Positions 1 through 11,867 of a DNA stretch of 64,000 bases are shown here, piece by piece. The first letter of the stretch is position 1. Every line of letters starts with the position of its first letter. The stretch is from Dasypus novemcinctus (taxonomy: Eukaryota; Chordata; Mammalia; Cingulata; Dasypodidae). A program made the translations under genes and the position numbers. The stretch is taken from contig NC_080683.1 in NCBI RefSeq assembly GCF_030445035.2, positions 90,729,675 to 90,793,674 of the forward strand, given 5' to 3'. A model generated the notes under the pieces. It was given only the letters and a program-made list of their open reading frames with translations. It ran no database searches and was not told where the DNA came from.

Positions 1-2599
1 TAAAGACTATCATAAGAGGATATTTTGAAAAACTATATTCCAACAAAAATGACAATCTAGAGGAAATGGACAAATTCCTAGAAACACATAAGCAGCCCAT
101 ATTGACAAAAGAAGAAATTGATGATCTTAACAAACCAATCACAAGTAAAGAGATAGAATCAGTCATTAAAAATCTCCCAACTAAGAAGAGCCCAGGGCCA
201 GATGGCTTCACAGGTGAATTCTACAAAACATTCCAGAAAGAACTGACACCAATCCTGCTGAAACTATTCCAAAACATCGAAACAGATAGAACATTACCCA
301 ACTCCTTCTATGATGCCAACATTACCCTAGTACCAAAGCCAAACAAAGACATCACAAGAAAGGAAAATTACAGACCAATTTCTCTAATGAACCTAGACGC
401 AAAAATACTTAACAAAATACTTGCTAATCGTATTCAACAACACATTAAACGTATTATACACCACGACCAAGTGGGATTCATCCCAGGTATGCAAGGATGG
501 TTCAACATAAGAAAATCAATCAATGTGATACACCATATAAACAGATTGAAGGAAAAAAATCACATGATTATATCTATTGATGCAGAAAAAGCATTTGACA
601 AAATACAGCACCCTTTCTTGATAAAAACACTCCAAAAGATTGGAATACAAGGGAATTTTTTGAACATGATAAAGAGTATATATGAAAAACCTAAAGCCAA
701 TATTGTTTACAATGGAGAAATCCTAGACTCCTTCCCTCTAAACTCAGGAACAAGACAAGGATGCCCACTGTCTCCGCTCCTATTTAACATTGTCTTAGAA
801 GTACTTGCTCGAGCACTGAGGCAAGAACCAGAAATAAAAGGCATTCAAATTGGAAAGGAAGAAGTCAAAATTTCATTATTTGCAGATGACATGATCCTAT
901 ACATAGAAAACCCTGAGAGATCTACAACGAAGATTCTAGAACTCATAAATGAGTTTAGTAAAGTCGCAGGTTATAAGATCAATGCGCAAAAATCAGTAGC
1001 ATTTCTGTACACCAATAATGAGCAAGATCAGGAGGAAATCAAGAAACAAATACCATTCACAATAGTAAATAAAAAAATCAAATACTTAGGAATAAATTTA
1101 ACTAAAGAGGTAAAGAACTTATACACCGAGAACTATACAAGATTGTTCAAGGAAATCAAAGAAGACCTAAATAAATGGAAGACTATCCCTTGTTCATGGA
1201 TAGGAAGACTGAACATTATTAAGATGTCTATCCTACCAAAACTGATCTACACATTCAATGCAATCCCAATAAAAATCAACGCAGCCTTCTTTAAGGAACT
1301 AGAAAAACTAACTATGAAATTTATTTGGAAAGGAAAGAGACCCCGAATAGCCAAAGACATACTGAAAAAGAAAAACGAAATTGGAGGAATCACACTACCT
1401 GACTTCAAAACATACTACAAAGCTACGGTGGTGAAAACAGCATGATATTGGCATAAGGAGAGACACATAGACCAATGGAATCGAATTGAAAGCTCTGATA
1501 TAGAACCTTACATATACAACCACATAATATTCAATAAAGCCACCAAACCCTCTCAACTGGGAGAGAATGGCCTATTCAACAAATGGTGTCTGGAGAACTG
1601 GATAGCCATATGTAGAAGAATGAAAGAGGATTACCATCTCACACCTTATACAAAGATCAACTCAAGATGGATCAAAGACCTAAATATAAGAGCCAAGACC
1701 ATAAAAACCTTAGAAAGCAGTGTAGGGAAACATCTACAGGACCTTGTAATAGGAAATGGATTTATGAATATCTCACCAAAAGCACGAGCAGCAAAAGAAC
1801 TAATAGATAAATGGGACTTCCTCAAAATTAAAGCCTTCTGCACCTCAAAGGAGTTTGTCAAGAAAGTAAAAAGGGAGCCCACACAGTGGGAGAAAATATT
1901 TGGCAATCATATATCTGATAAGAAACTTATAACTTGCATATATAAAGAACTCCTATATCTTGAAAATAAAAAGATAAACAACCCATTTGAAAAATGGGAA
2001 AAAGACTTAAACAGACACTTCTCCGAAGAAGAAATACAAATGGCAAGAAAGCACATGAAAAAATGTTCCAAATCTCTAGCTATCAGGAAAATGCAAATCA
2101 AAACTACAATGAGATACCATCTTACACCCATAAGATTGGCAGCTATGAAAAAAACAGAAGAATACAAGTGCTGGAGAGGATGTGAAGGAAGGGGAACACT
2201 CATCCACTGCTGGTGGGAATGCAGAAGGATCCAACCATTCTGGAGAACAGTATGGCGGTTTCTCAAAAAACTAGCCATAGATTTGCCATATGACCCAGCA
2301 ATACCACTGCTGGGTATATACCCAGCAGAACTGAAAACAAGGACACAAACCGATATATGTACACCATGTTCATAGCAGCATTGTTCACTATTGCCAAAAG
2401 TTGGAATCAACCCAAATGCCCATCAACAGACGAGTGGATCAATAAAATGTGGTATATACACACAATGGAGTACTACTCGGCTGTAAGAACAAACACACTA
2501 CAAACACATGTGATAACATGGATGAATCTTGAGAACCTTATGTTGAGTGAAGCAACTCAGACATTGAAGGACAAATACTACATGACCTCAATGATATGA
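1..2599 (+). pseudogene. LINE-1 ORF2 (reverse transcriptase), 3' part, broken
   Basis: This is the reverse transcriptase and C-terminal part of a LINE-1 ORF2; the endonuclease part would lie left of the window. The frame is already open at base 3. The RT active-site motif F-A-D-D is encoded at 879-890, after fingers/palm text such as [15 protein letters not shown] and [14 protein letters not shown]. The C-terminal cysteine motif (CWRGC...HCWWEC) lies near 2170-2222. There are two clear lesions. A TGA at 1443-1445 stands where LINE-1 has Trp (KTA-stop-YWHK), and reading continues in the same frame afterwards. A 1-nt deletion near 2369 (the Thr-Pro-Met codons) moves the rest into another frame, which runs on to a stop at 2597-2599. 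With only two lesions in 2.6 kb, this is a rather young but dead copy. Confidence 0.95.
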
Positions 2600-5440
2600 A
2601 ATAAACAAGCTGCCCTAGATAGCAAGAGACTAAACGATAGGCTTACAGGAAATCGGAGGGTGGAGGAAGGATATGAGCCGATGTCTGCAGTGGTGGAATT
2701 TAAGACGAGATGGTGGTAAGTATGAACACAAAGAAGAGATAAAAGGGGGGCAAGGGGTTGCCTTTGCTTGGGGCTTTGCGGGTTTGAGGGTGGCTGGGGA
2801 GGGACGGATGGGTAACGTTGCCCAAAAGTGGGGGGAGGGAGGGGTAGCATACGAACACAGGAGAGGGTCAGGTGTTGGTGGAGAGTAAAATGCCGAGAAA
2901 ATCATATCAAAATATAATAAAGAGGGTTACCTGTTTAGAATGCTCGGAGGGGAGGGTCTGATGCAGGACGGGCTCCTGGGGAATGTCTAAATGCTCATTC
3001 TGCCAGAGTGGGTGACACCATGGGGTAGAAACCCAAGTAGTGAGAGTGGGGGTGGACCCACATCCTGGGGAGGACTAATGCCATCAAATAGAGGGAACCG
3101 TATCCCTCAAGAGAAAGGGTGGCTCCCAGGGCATTGGGGCAGTTGAGCAAGTTAGGCCCTGAACACTATTCCATTTATCTCTGGAAGTGGCTCCTCAGGA
3201 AACGGAGGTTGGCTGTCACTGTGGGCACCAAGGTGGAAGGGAAAATGGACGTTAAATGTGTGGAACCAAAGTAAATAGGGGGTAAGAGAGGAGTTTCTTG
3301 AGAGTACACAAGGATGAATATAAAACATGTAATATTACACCATAACATATAGGAGATGACAGACTGATAATGTAAACCATAATGTAAAACATAGGATAAC
3401 TAAAAATGTAAAGAACTGTGTATCCTAAAGTATGCACCACAATGTAAGCACAGATGTCACCTTGTTAGAAAGCTAATGTCTCAGACTCTGTACATCACTT
3501 TAAGTAAATATGATATGAATAGGGCGTAAGAGTATCACTGTGGAAGGGAAAAGGTTTTCTGGTGGATGTGTGGGAGTGCTGTATATTATATATATATACA
3601 TTGCTGTGGTCTAGGACTCCTGTGAAGAAAAGCTGAATAATTAGGGTGGGGGGGGGGAAAAAAAAAAAAGAAAAAGATAGGATGTGGAAATTTTTTCAAG
3701 TCAACATTCTTTATCTAAGTTCTTTATCTAACTTTATCCAAGTTCTTTATCTATCCTTTAAACCCATCGCTATATGCCATTCCCTAGTAAGGGACCATGA
3801 CATTATATTGGGCTTCAAATTTCGGGGAGTTCTGGATCACAGAGTGTTTCAACAATGGCAATGGAGGGATACTGGTATGGGATACCAATGACAGGTGATA
3901 TATGGCTGACAGGGAGCTGTACAGAACATATGTCCAGGGTGCATGGTAATGTATGGATATACTCATAGTGGCAACAATTAAAAACCACAGTAGGGGGGGT
4001 ACTGGGTTCCTGGCCAGTGGTGCTCTGTCGTGGTCCCTAGGGGAGCAGCGACAGTCTCCCAGGTACAGTGGCGGGGACCGGGAGGGAGTGAGGGTTCAAC
4101 AGTGAGCCCCTGATGCTAATGACTATGCTTGTGAGCTGATAAACCTAAAATAAGAACAAGGCCTAGAGCAACATTGTGCCTGGTAATTCCCTCCTGTCAG
4201 CCTTCATGTTACTCAAATGTGGCCAGTCTCGAAGCCAAACTCAGCATGTAAATGCAATGCCTTCCCCCCAGCGTGGGACATGACACCCGGGGATGAGCCT
4301 CCCTGGCAACGAGGGACCACTATCAACTACCAACTGATGATGCAACTGGAAAATGACCTTATACGGAAGGTTCAATGCAGATCAGCAGAATATCCATGTC
4401 TACATAAAATACCATGACTTTAAAATGCTGTTTGACCTAAAGTAAGGGGGAAATGGAAAGGAGAAATGAGTTTATATGGCTACGAGTTTCTAAAAAAGAG
4501 TCTGGAGGCTGGCAGAAGGATTGCCCTCATGCACAACTGAGCAGAGTCAGAGAGACAGATAAAGCAGATACAACCCCCAGATATTGGTTCCTGTGAGGGC
4601 CAAAGAGACCCATGGGAGTTATGGTCATGGCCAATGGGGTTAACTACCAGGGCAGATGGCCCCTCTTTGGAAATGGTGTTTATGTGTGATGAATCTGGAC
4701 TCAGATGGGATCTCCCTTCATAAGACTTTCATGCTAATGTGCTGGAGGTGCAGTTAATGTTGGGGTTTAAGATATATTTAGGGGATTTGAATCTCTGGAC
4801 TGACAATGTGATAGCCAGGTCCTGAGCCTCAACAGACTCCAGCACCTACAATCTGATCTATTGGACTTACCACACTCAGCTAAGATGGAGTTGAAGAAGG
4901 ACAACCACCACACCATGGAGCCTAGAGTGATTACAACTGAAAATGGGAGGATTGCATCCAGCATCCAGGTGGAATCTGAGCCTCCTCTTGACATAGAGGT
5001 GCAATGGACACAACCAATCCAATGTCCACATAGAAGAGGTGGCATTGGATTGGGAAAAGTGGACATGGTGGACGATGGGTATGGGGAAAGGCAGGAAGAG
5101 ATGAGAGGTGGAGGCGTCTTTGGGACATGGAGCTGCCCTGGATGGTGCTTCAGAGGTAATCACCGGACATTGTAAATCCTCACAGGGCCCACTGGATGGA
5201 ATGGAGGAGAGTATGGGCCATGATGTGGACCATTGACTATGAGGTGCAGAGGTACCCAAAGATGTACTTACCAAATCCAATGGATGTGTCATGATGATGG
5301 GAACGAGTGTTGTTGGGGGGGGGAGAGGGGGGGTGGGGGGGGGCTGAATGGGACCTCACATATATATCCTTAATGTAATATTATTACAAAGTCAATAAAA
5401 AAATAAAATAAAATAAAATAAAATAAAATCCAAATCCAAT
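2600..5440 (+). mobile_element. LINE-1 3' UTR with A-rich tail
   Basis: This continues directly from ORF2 and ends in a signal-like AATAAA and an (AAAAT)n tail at about 5390-5430. It is G-rich on the plus strand, with runs at 2735-2760, 2825-2850, 3645-3660 and 5313-5345, as is typical of LINE-1 3' UTRs. At about 2.8 kb it is unusually long. The part at 4880-5040 has a clear relative at 6475-6620, which supports one L1 3' UTR family. The short open frames inside have no conserved protein character. Confidence 0.8.
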
Positions 5441-5899
5441 CAAAATAAATAGTATTCATTTTGAATCAGAATAGAATGAAATAAATTTTAACCTTAAAAG
5501 AGTTCATTGTTTCAATTTCTTCTGATTCAGGAATTTATGGGACTATGCTATATTTCCTTGGTTCCGATTCATTATTTGACATGAAGCTACATAAAATGAA
5601 AAAGATAGCAACAATAACAGGACATAGAAAAAAAACTGCATTAGTGTGGGAAGAGCACTAGTCAGTAGACTTGAATTGTAACCTATACTCTACATTAACT
5701 AGTTGTACTAAGCAAATTGCTTGCTATTTTGGGCACCTACTCTTATTTGTGGTACATATGCAGGTGCCTCATTCAAAAACAACAGGAAAAAGGTAAAACT
5801 ATAGACTATCTAGGAGGAATAAGTTGCATAGCATGTAACGAAATTTTACCTAATATATAAGAAAAACCTAAATCCAGAGACACTTATTCCTGAAGTGTA
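5441..5899. other. Unassigned AT-rich spacer
   Basis: I see no gene, RNA or recognisable repeat here. It is AT-rich sequence between the L1 tail and an older L1 fragment. Confidence 0.5.
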
Positions 5900-6100
5900 A
5901 ACTCAATATTATAAAGATGACAGCTTTCTGTAAATTGATTTATCAATTCAGTATAATATCAAATATTCAGAGAGAAAATATTTCTGGAATAAAAAGACTG
6001 ATCCTAAATTTCTTTTGGAAGAATAAGTGGGTAAGAAGATTGACTTTTTAAAATAGAAGAGCAATAGGGGTTGACTTTCCCTACCAGATATCAAAATACA

Positions 6101-6402
6101 GGAGAGCAGGTGTGGCTCAGGCAGTTGGGCTCCCACCTCCTACATGGGAGGTTCGGGGTTTGGTTCCCAGTACCTCCTAAAGAGAAAAAACAAGCAGACA
6201 ATGAGCAAAAACAATGAATAGACAGTGAGCAAGACAATGAGCAAAAACAAAATGAGCAGGGAGCAGATGTGGCAAATGGTTAGGTGCCCACCTTTCACAT
6301 GGGAGGTCCCAGGTTCGCTGCCCAGTGCCTCCTAAAGAGAAAAAACAAGCAGACAATGAACACAAATAATAAGCAAAAATAACAAGCAAACATTGAGGGA
6401 GG
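6101..6402 (+). mobile_element. Dimeric DAS-type SINE
   Basis: Two tRNA-like heads follow one another, starting at 6101 and 6259. Each has an A-box-like 'tgtggctcag' or 'tgtggcaaat' and a B-box-like 'ggttcg' or 'ggtttgg', and each is followed by 'cctcctaaagagaaaaaaca' and an A-rich linker built of 'agcaaa/agacaatga' steps. The element sits inside the old L1 ORF2 remnant. Confidence 0.8.
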
Positions 6403-6446
6403 GATTATATTACAAAGTTAGAGTGATCTTAAAAAGATGTATTGGT

Positions 6447-7635
6447 CTTAGGTCAGTTAACAGGGAGGTGAAGATGGTCAACCACCACACCAGGGAATCA
6501 AGAGTGCCTACAAGTACAAGCAGAAAAATTGCATCCATCATCCATGTGGAAGCTAAGCCCCCTCTTGATCTAGAGGTGGAGGAGACATCACCATCCCAGG
6601 GTCCACAGAATGGAGGAATAAAATATGGACTAAAGGGAAGCAGACTTGGTCCAGTGGTTAGGGCGTCCGCCTACTACACCAGGAGGTCCCTGGTTCAAAC
6701 CCCGGGCCTCCTTGACCCGTGTGGAGCTGGCCCATGTGCAGCGCTGATGCGCACAAGGAGTGCCCTGCCACGCAGGGGTGTCCCCGCGTAGGGGAGCCCC
6801 ACGTGCAAGGAGTGCGCCCCATAAGGAGAGACGCCCAGTGCAAAAGAAAGTGCAGCCTGCCCAGGAATGGCGCCGCACATCACGGACAGCTGACACAACA
6901 AGATGAGCAACAAAAAGAAACACAGATTCCTGTTCCAGCTGACAACAACAGAAGCGGACAAAAAAAGGACACACAGCGAATGACACAGAGAACAGACAAC
7001 TGGGGCAGGGAAAGGGGAGAGAAACAAACAAAAAAGTAAAAAAAAAATAAAGTATGGACTAGAGTGGACTTAACTGATATTCTACTATAAAACTATTGTG
7101 ACAAGTAATAGAAGAAATTTTAGCATTGAGATGGATTAAGTGTCACAGTAGTTGCTGAGGGCAGGGAGAGGGTAGAAGAGATGGGATATAGGAGCATTTT
7201 GGGATTTTGAGTTGTCCTTAATGATATTGCAGGGTCAGATGCTGGACCTTATATATCCTGCCATAACCCAGTAAATGTACTTGGGGAGAGTGCGAACTAC
7301 AAGGTAAACTATAATCTGTGTAGCGCAGCAATGCCCCAAAATATGTTCACCCAGTGTGGTGAGTGTACTGCAATGATGAGGGAGGTTGTTGGTGTGGGAG
7401 GAGTGGGGTGGGGGGTGGGGGATATACAGGAACCTCTTATATTTTTTAGTGTAACTTTTTTTTGATGTATGTATCTTCAAAAATATATAATTTACAAAAA
7501 TGATGTGGTGGGGGGAGTGGGTTATATGGAAGCCTCTTATGTTTCTTGTTATTTTATGTTTTTTAATATAACATTCCTTGTGATCTATTAACTTTAATTT
7601 TAAAAAATAAAAAAAAAAAAACACCTAAAAAAAAA
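6447..7635 (+). mobile_element. Younger LINE-1 3' UTR fragment with target-site duplication
   Basis: This is a 5'-truncated L1 3' end related to 4880-5400 of this window (the 'accaccacacca', 'cctcttgat' and 'tccacagaatgga' blocks). It is flanked by the direct repeat aaaagatgtattggt (about 6432-6446 and 7637-7651), and its A-rich tail is at about 7600-7636. A SINE (6635-7048) later inserted into it. The 3' terminus is present twice in tandem (about 7380-7500 and 7501-7610). Confidence 0.75.
6635..7048 (+). mobile_element. Full-length DAS-type SINE (long form)
   Basis: The tRNA-like head 'gacttggtccagtggttagg ... ggttcaaac' is followed by the long GC-rich body seen in other copies here ('ctggcccatgtgcagcgctg', 'cgcaggggtgtccccgcg'), then the 'gaacagacaactggggc' end and an A tail. 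Flanks 'aaatatggactaaa' (6621-6634) and 'aaagtatggactaga' (7049-7063) are a near-perfect target-site duplication. Confidence 0.9.
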
Positions 7636-8274
7636 AAAAAGATGTATTGGTGTAATAGGACAGATGTATTGTTGGGTGCCAACAACAGGCCCATACTGCT
7701 CTTTACCTGTGGCCATATTTGTATGAGGGCTATAGTGTATACTAATAGTAGTATTTCTTTTTTTAAATTTTTAAAAAATTTTTTCTTTTTGTAATGGCAG
7801 TATTTCAAGTCAATTATGGTAAGATGTAAAAACAAAGAAAATCAAGTGAGATCCCTACTTCATACCATACCTCAAAATAAATTCCTACTGGATATTTTAT
7901 CGATGTAGCTCCCACCTTATATACAGAACTACCTGGTCATATACTAAACTATGGAGTTGCAAAGTCCAGAGCTTTCTTTTGATACACATTCATTTCTTTT
8001 TCTTTTTCTTTTTTTTTCATATTTTATGTATTAAACTATAGTTTTTAAAAAGGTTCAGCTAATACAGAAGTAGTGAAAATTTTTAGTGAAGTATTGGTTC
8101 CTATTTTTGTGGGAAGGGTATATTTGCCCAATTAAATTTTCAATGCAAGTTAGACAGTTCAACACAGGGAAAACTTTATTCACAGAAAGTTACGATTTCA
8201 GGCAACTGAATCACCTCTTAGTTGAATGAAGCTTGAATAGCTTATAAGTCTTCCTTTATAGAACCCGAATCTTC

Positions 8275-8617
8275 TAGATATTTCACGAAGTTATTTTGCA
8301 CTTTTCTGTGCTTCACAGAGTTTGCATTTTTTACAAATTGAATGTTTGTGGCAACCCTGCTTCAATCAAGTCTGTCTGCACCATTTTTCCAACAGCATGT
8401 GTTCCCTTTGTCTCCGTGTTACATTTCAATTAAGGTATGCACATTGGTTTTTAAACATAATTTATTGCATACTTAATAGACTGCAGTTTATATTATAAAA
8501 ATAATTTTATATGTAATGGGAAAAGAAAAATTTCTGGTGACTTGCTTAATTGAGATTTTTGCTTCATTGCAGCAGGCTGGAACAGAACCTGCAATATCTC
8601 CGAGGTATGCCTATACT
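8275..8617 (+). mobile_element. Tigger1-type DNA transposon remnant (internally deleted)
   Basis: The left part ('tttttacaaattgaatgttt' to 'atttttccaacagcatgtgt') and the right part ('acttaatagactgcagttta' to 'caatatctccgaggtatgcc') match the two ends of the pogo/Tc-like Tigger1 element, joined with the transposase region missing. That is the structure of a non-autonomous deletion derivative. The open frame at 8516-8788 begins inside this terminal region and is not a transposase. Confidence 0.75.
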
Positions 8618-8756
8618 TATAAACTTCTTACAAAGGATGTTGTTGGCATTACAATGCAGTCCACAGACAGTATGATGGCAAAATATGAAGATATGGAAAA
8701 TAGTGGAGTTGGCTATGGAAAATCTTCAGTAGATGCTATTACAAGATATGCATTTC

Positions 8757-9102
8757 TTTTTTGTTTGTTTAAAGATTTATTTATTTAATTTCCCCCCCCC
8801 TCCCCCGGTTGTCTGTTCTCTGTGTCTATTGTGTCTATTTTACGCTTCTGTTGTCCTCAGCCGCAGGGAAAAGCGTGGGCGGCGCCATTCCTGGGCAAGC
8901 TGCACTTTCTTTCGAGCTGGGTGGCTCCCCTTACTGGCGCACTCCTTGCACATGGGGCTCCCCTACGCGGGGGACACCCCTTGTGTGCATCAGCACTGCG
9001 CGTGGGCCAACTGCACACGGGTCAAGGAGGCCCGGGGTTTGAACCGCGGACCTCCCATGTGGTAGACGGACGCCCTAACCACTGGGCCAAGTCCGTTTCC
9101 CC
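8757..9102 (-). mobile_element. DAS-type SINE, long form, minus strand
   Basis: Read on the minus strand it has the head 'cttggcccagtggttaggg', the B box 'ggttcaaac', the GC-rich body and a terminal A-rich tail (plus-strand T-rich at about 8757-8790). Flanks 'agatatgcatttc' (8744-8756) and 'agacatgcatttc' (9103-9115) are the target-site duplication with one mismatch. Confidence 0.9.
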
Positions 9103-9332
9103 AGACATGCATTTCATAAGCATGATCCGCATTAAGTTCACTCAGGCAATTCCAATAGAAGCTGTAGCACATATCAAACTCTCAAGAGGTCAATGCAAAA
9201 AGAATCTTACAAGATTCAAAAGATATAATAAAAACAATTATCTATAATAATGAAGTAATTCCTTTAGTCAAGCTCATTCACACGTATTCATTATGGAGCA
9301 TCTACTGTCATCTGTACACTAGGAGGAATTTG

Positions 9333-9722
9333 CATCAGTGTTCAACCAGACAAGCAGAACCAGTAGAAGATATATATCACAAGATTTATTGCCAGGAATT
9401 GATTTACATGATTATGATGTTGGTTAGGCAAGTCCAAAATTCTAAGGCAGGCTGCCAGGAAGGGTAGTCTGAAACTTTCAGCCCTGGTCTGAAGCTGCTG
9501 TCACAGAGTATCTTCTTCTTCAGGAGTTCTACTTTCAAAGTCTCTCCACTGATTGAATCAGGCCCACCCAGATTTTTTAGGATAATCTCCCTTACTTAAA
9601 GTCATCTCATTATAGATTTTAATCATGTCTACAAAACACCTTCACAGAAACATGTACCTTAGTGTTGGCATAACTGGAGAGTATTGTCTAGCTAAGTTGA
9701 CACATGAAAAAGACCCATCATA
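9333..9722 (-). repeat. ERVL-type LTR, MLT2-like, minus strand
   Basis: Its minus-strand reading has the MLT2 hallmarks: a 'tgtcaacttagcta' start region, 'tttctgtgaaggtgttttgt', 'gtgggcctgattcaatcag' and an 'aataaatcttgtgatatata' end followed by 'ttctactggttctg'. It is a heavily decayed solo LTR with no internal region visible. Confidence 0.7.
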
Positions 9723-9991
9723 GAACTAAAGACTGAGAAAATAAAAAGGCCTGAGACAAAGTGCCTGCATTCATTTATTCAATGAACATTTAAACTTCCT
9801 TACCTGATAATGGTGATTTCTTTCTGCTACTTATTTTCAGGTTGACCTCAGGAAAATTGCTTTACTTTCCAGCCTTGGTATCCAACCCTTCATTGCAATG
9901 ACACTAATTCTAACCTCAGGTTTATTATAAAGATGAAGTAAAACAATGAATACAAAAATGCCTTGAAAAATATGAAATGGCTGTCAGCATT

Positions 9992-10272
9992 TTTTTAAAG
10001 ATTTATTTTATTTACTTATTTATTTCTCTCCACCCCCTTTTTACTTGCTGAGTCTTTTCATCTTCCTTGTTTCTTTAGGAGACATTAGGAACCTCTGCTC
10101 CCTGTTCTGCCTTTCATTATGTTTTTTCTTCTTGTGTCTCTTGTTATGCCAGCTTGCCATGCCCACCCATCATGCCAGCTCGCTGTCTTCTTTAGGAGGC
10201 CCAGGATCTGAACCAGTGACCTCCCATGTGGTAGACAGGAGCCCAGTCACCTGAGCCACATCTGCTTCCCCG
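9992..10272 (-). mobile_element. DAS-type SINE, minus strand
   Basis: The minus-strand head at the right end reads 'gggaagcagatgtggctcag', followed by 'tcccatgtggtag' on the plus strand (the loop between the A and B boxes) and a T-rich left end. It is shorter and more diverged than the copy at 8757. Confidence 0.8.
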
Positions 10273-10467
10273 ATATCATTTTTACCAATATCTGGACAGT
10301 TGACTTTCCATAAATTCCAAGTGGTAAAGTGGTAACCCAATCCCTCCCCTTCCCTTTCAATGGGCTGGAGGCAGGTTTGCTATCGCTTATTGAGCACTGG
10401 ATATATTCAGGTCCTTGGACTAAATTATCAAAACAGTTCTGAAGGCCCATGCTCCTGTTTACCCTTT

Positions 10468-10891
10468 GTATTCATTTGCTAGGACTGCCGTAAGATAGTA
10501 CACATGCCTGGTGTCTTCAAACAACAAAATGTATTGTCTCATAACAGTTCTAATCAAGAGGATCCCTCTGAAAGCTGCAGGTGGACTCCTTCCTTGCCTC
10601 TTCCTAGCATCAAGTGGCAGGCCAGCAATCCATGGCATTCCTTGGCTTACGGCTGCAATACTCCGGGCTCTGCCTCCATCATCACATGGCTTTCTCTTAT
10701 GTCAGTCTGTGTCTCTCTCCTTCTATAAGGACACCAGTCATTTGGATTAGGGGCCCATACTTCCCTAGTATGACCTCATCTTGACTAAGTCCATCTGTAA
10801 GAATCCTATTTCCAAATAAGTTCATATTCTTAGGTATGGCGGATAAAGACTTGAACATATCTTTTGGGGAACACAATTCAACCCACAACAC
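10468..10891 (-). repeat. MLT1 (ERVL-MaLR) LTR, minus strand
   Basis: The plus strand shows the reverse complement of MLT1: 'ttgctaggactgccgtaaga' on the left, then 'ccttccttgcctcttcctag', 'cctccatcatcacatggctt', 'tctataaggacacc', and 'gaacatatcttttggggaac' with 'ttcaacccacaac' at the right. It is an old solo LTR. Confidence 0.8.
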
Positions 10892-11867
10892 TCACATTCT
10901 TCAAATGAGGAAGCAGATTAGGCACCTAGTTTCAAAGCCAGAAAATAGCAGAGCCCGAACTCAAAGTTAAGTTTATTTGATTCCAGATACTTAATGGCTA
11001 CACCATACAGAGACCTCCCTGCTGGAGTACTCATATTTCACATTTTTTAATGATGATGATGACAATAATAATTATGAAGATTATAATGGCTATGAATGAT
11101 CTTTTTCAACAATTTCTTCATAATTAGAGGAAAAAGCAAGAGCTGGAGAAATAAAACTTGCATACATATAACAAAATATTGCCCCAAGAAATCCAGGACA
11201 TAAAGAAATCATTAATATATTTCTGCTAACAAGATTTTTAATTAGCACTCAGGAAAAAAATGAAAGAGAGAGAACCTGAAGAAAGTTCATTAATCTATCT
11301 GGACTTTTTATGAGAAGAGTGGAATTGAAAAAAAAAATCAAATGCAAATTTTTCAAATTGCTGTTTACCCCTGCCATCTCTCTGCTGGATCTCCTGGCTA
11401 AGCTGCAGATGAGAAGTCCAAGGGAGGAGGACAAAACACATACTTGCATTAAACTTCTGCTTTATAGGACATTTGAGGAAAGGCATAGATATAAACACAG
11501 TTATAAGAATAGCGAAGTGTTGGGAAATGACATTTGCATAATCATGTAAAAGTCTAAATATTAATTAATTGGCATTATTAAGAAATATAATCCTGTCTCC
11601 CCCCAGAAAGCTGATGACTTGCTGGAAGAAAAAGACAACCAGCTATTCACATGGAATCACCTATTCTGCTGCAGGCATTCTAGGACCTCCCATATTCTCT
11701 AGTCGGCTTCTCTCAGAATTCCTTTGGATTCACTGCAAATTCTTACTTTACAGTTAAGTATTTTATAACAGTTCTACTGTTACATGTTTTTCTTATTTCC
11801 CTTTCACTTCCAAATCCATCCAGAGGTTTCCACCAAATGTCCCTTTTATTCCAAGATGATCAGGGAA
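10892..11867. other. Unassigned intergenic DNA
   Basis: I see no gene or named repeat. There is an AT-rich trinucleotide-like stretch (atgatgatgatgacaataataatta) at about 11051-11080. The short frames here are ordinary chance openings. Confidence 0.4.

Larger units (their letters stand above)
5900..7950 (+). mobile_element. Old LINE-1 ORF2 remnant, interrupted by later insertions
   Basis: Pieces at about 5900-6100, 6403-6446 and 7650-7910 read as decayed L1 ORF2. Examples are the 'tttcttttggaagaataa' and 'ccctaccagatatcaaaata' region, the 'attacaaagttagagtgatc' region, and 'gagatccctacttcataccat'. They are collinear with intact L1 ORF2 once the dimeric SINE (6101-6402) and the younger L1 3' fragment (6447-7635) are taken out. 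The divergence suggests an ancient L1M-type copy. Confidence 0.65.

Noticed and set aside
4767-5292. Several 65-138-residue frames in the L1 3' UTR
   Set aside because: No conserved domain, both strands open, and they lie in L1 untranslated sequence.
6630-7039. Frames of 106-133 residues on both strands
   Set aside because: They lie in a SINE; the same frames recur in the other long DAS SINE copies, so they are repeat-derived.
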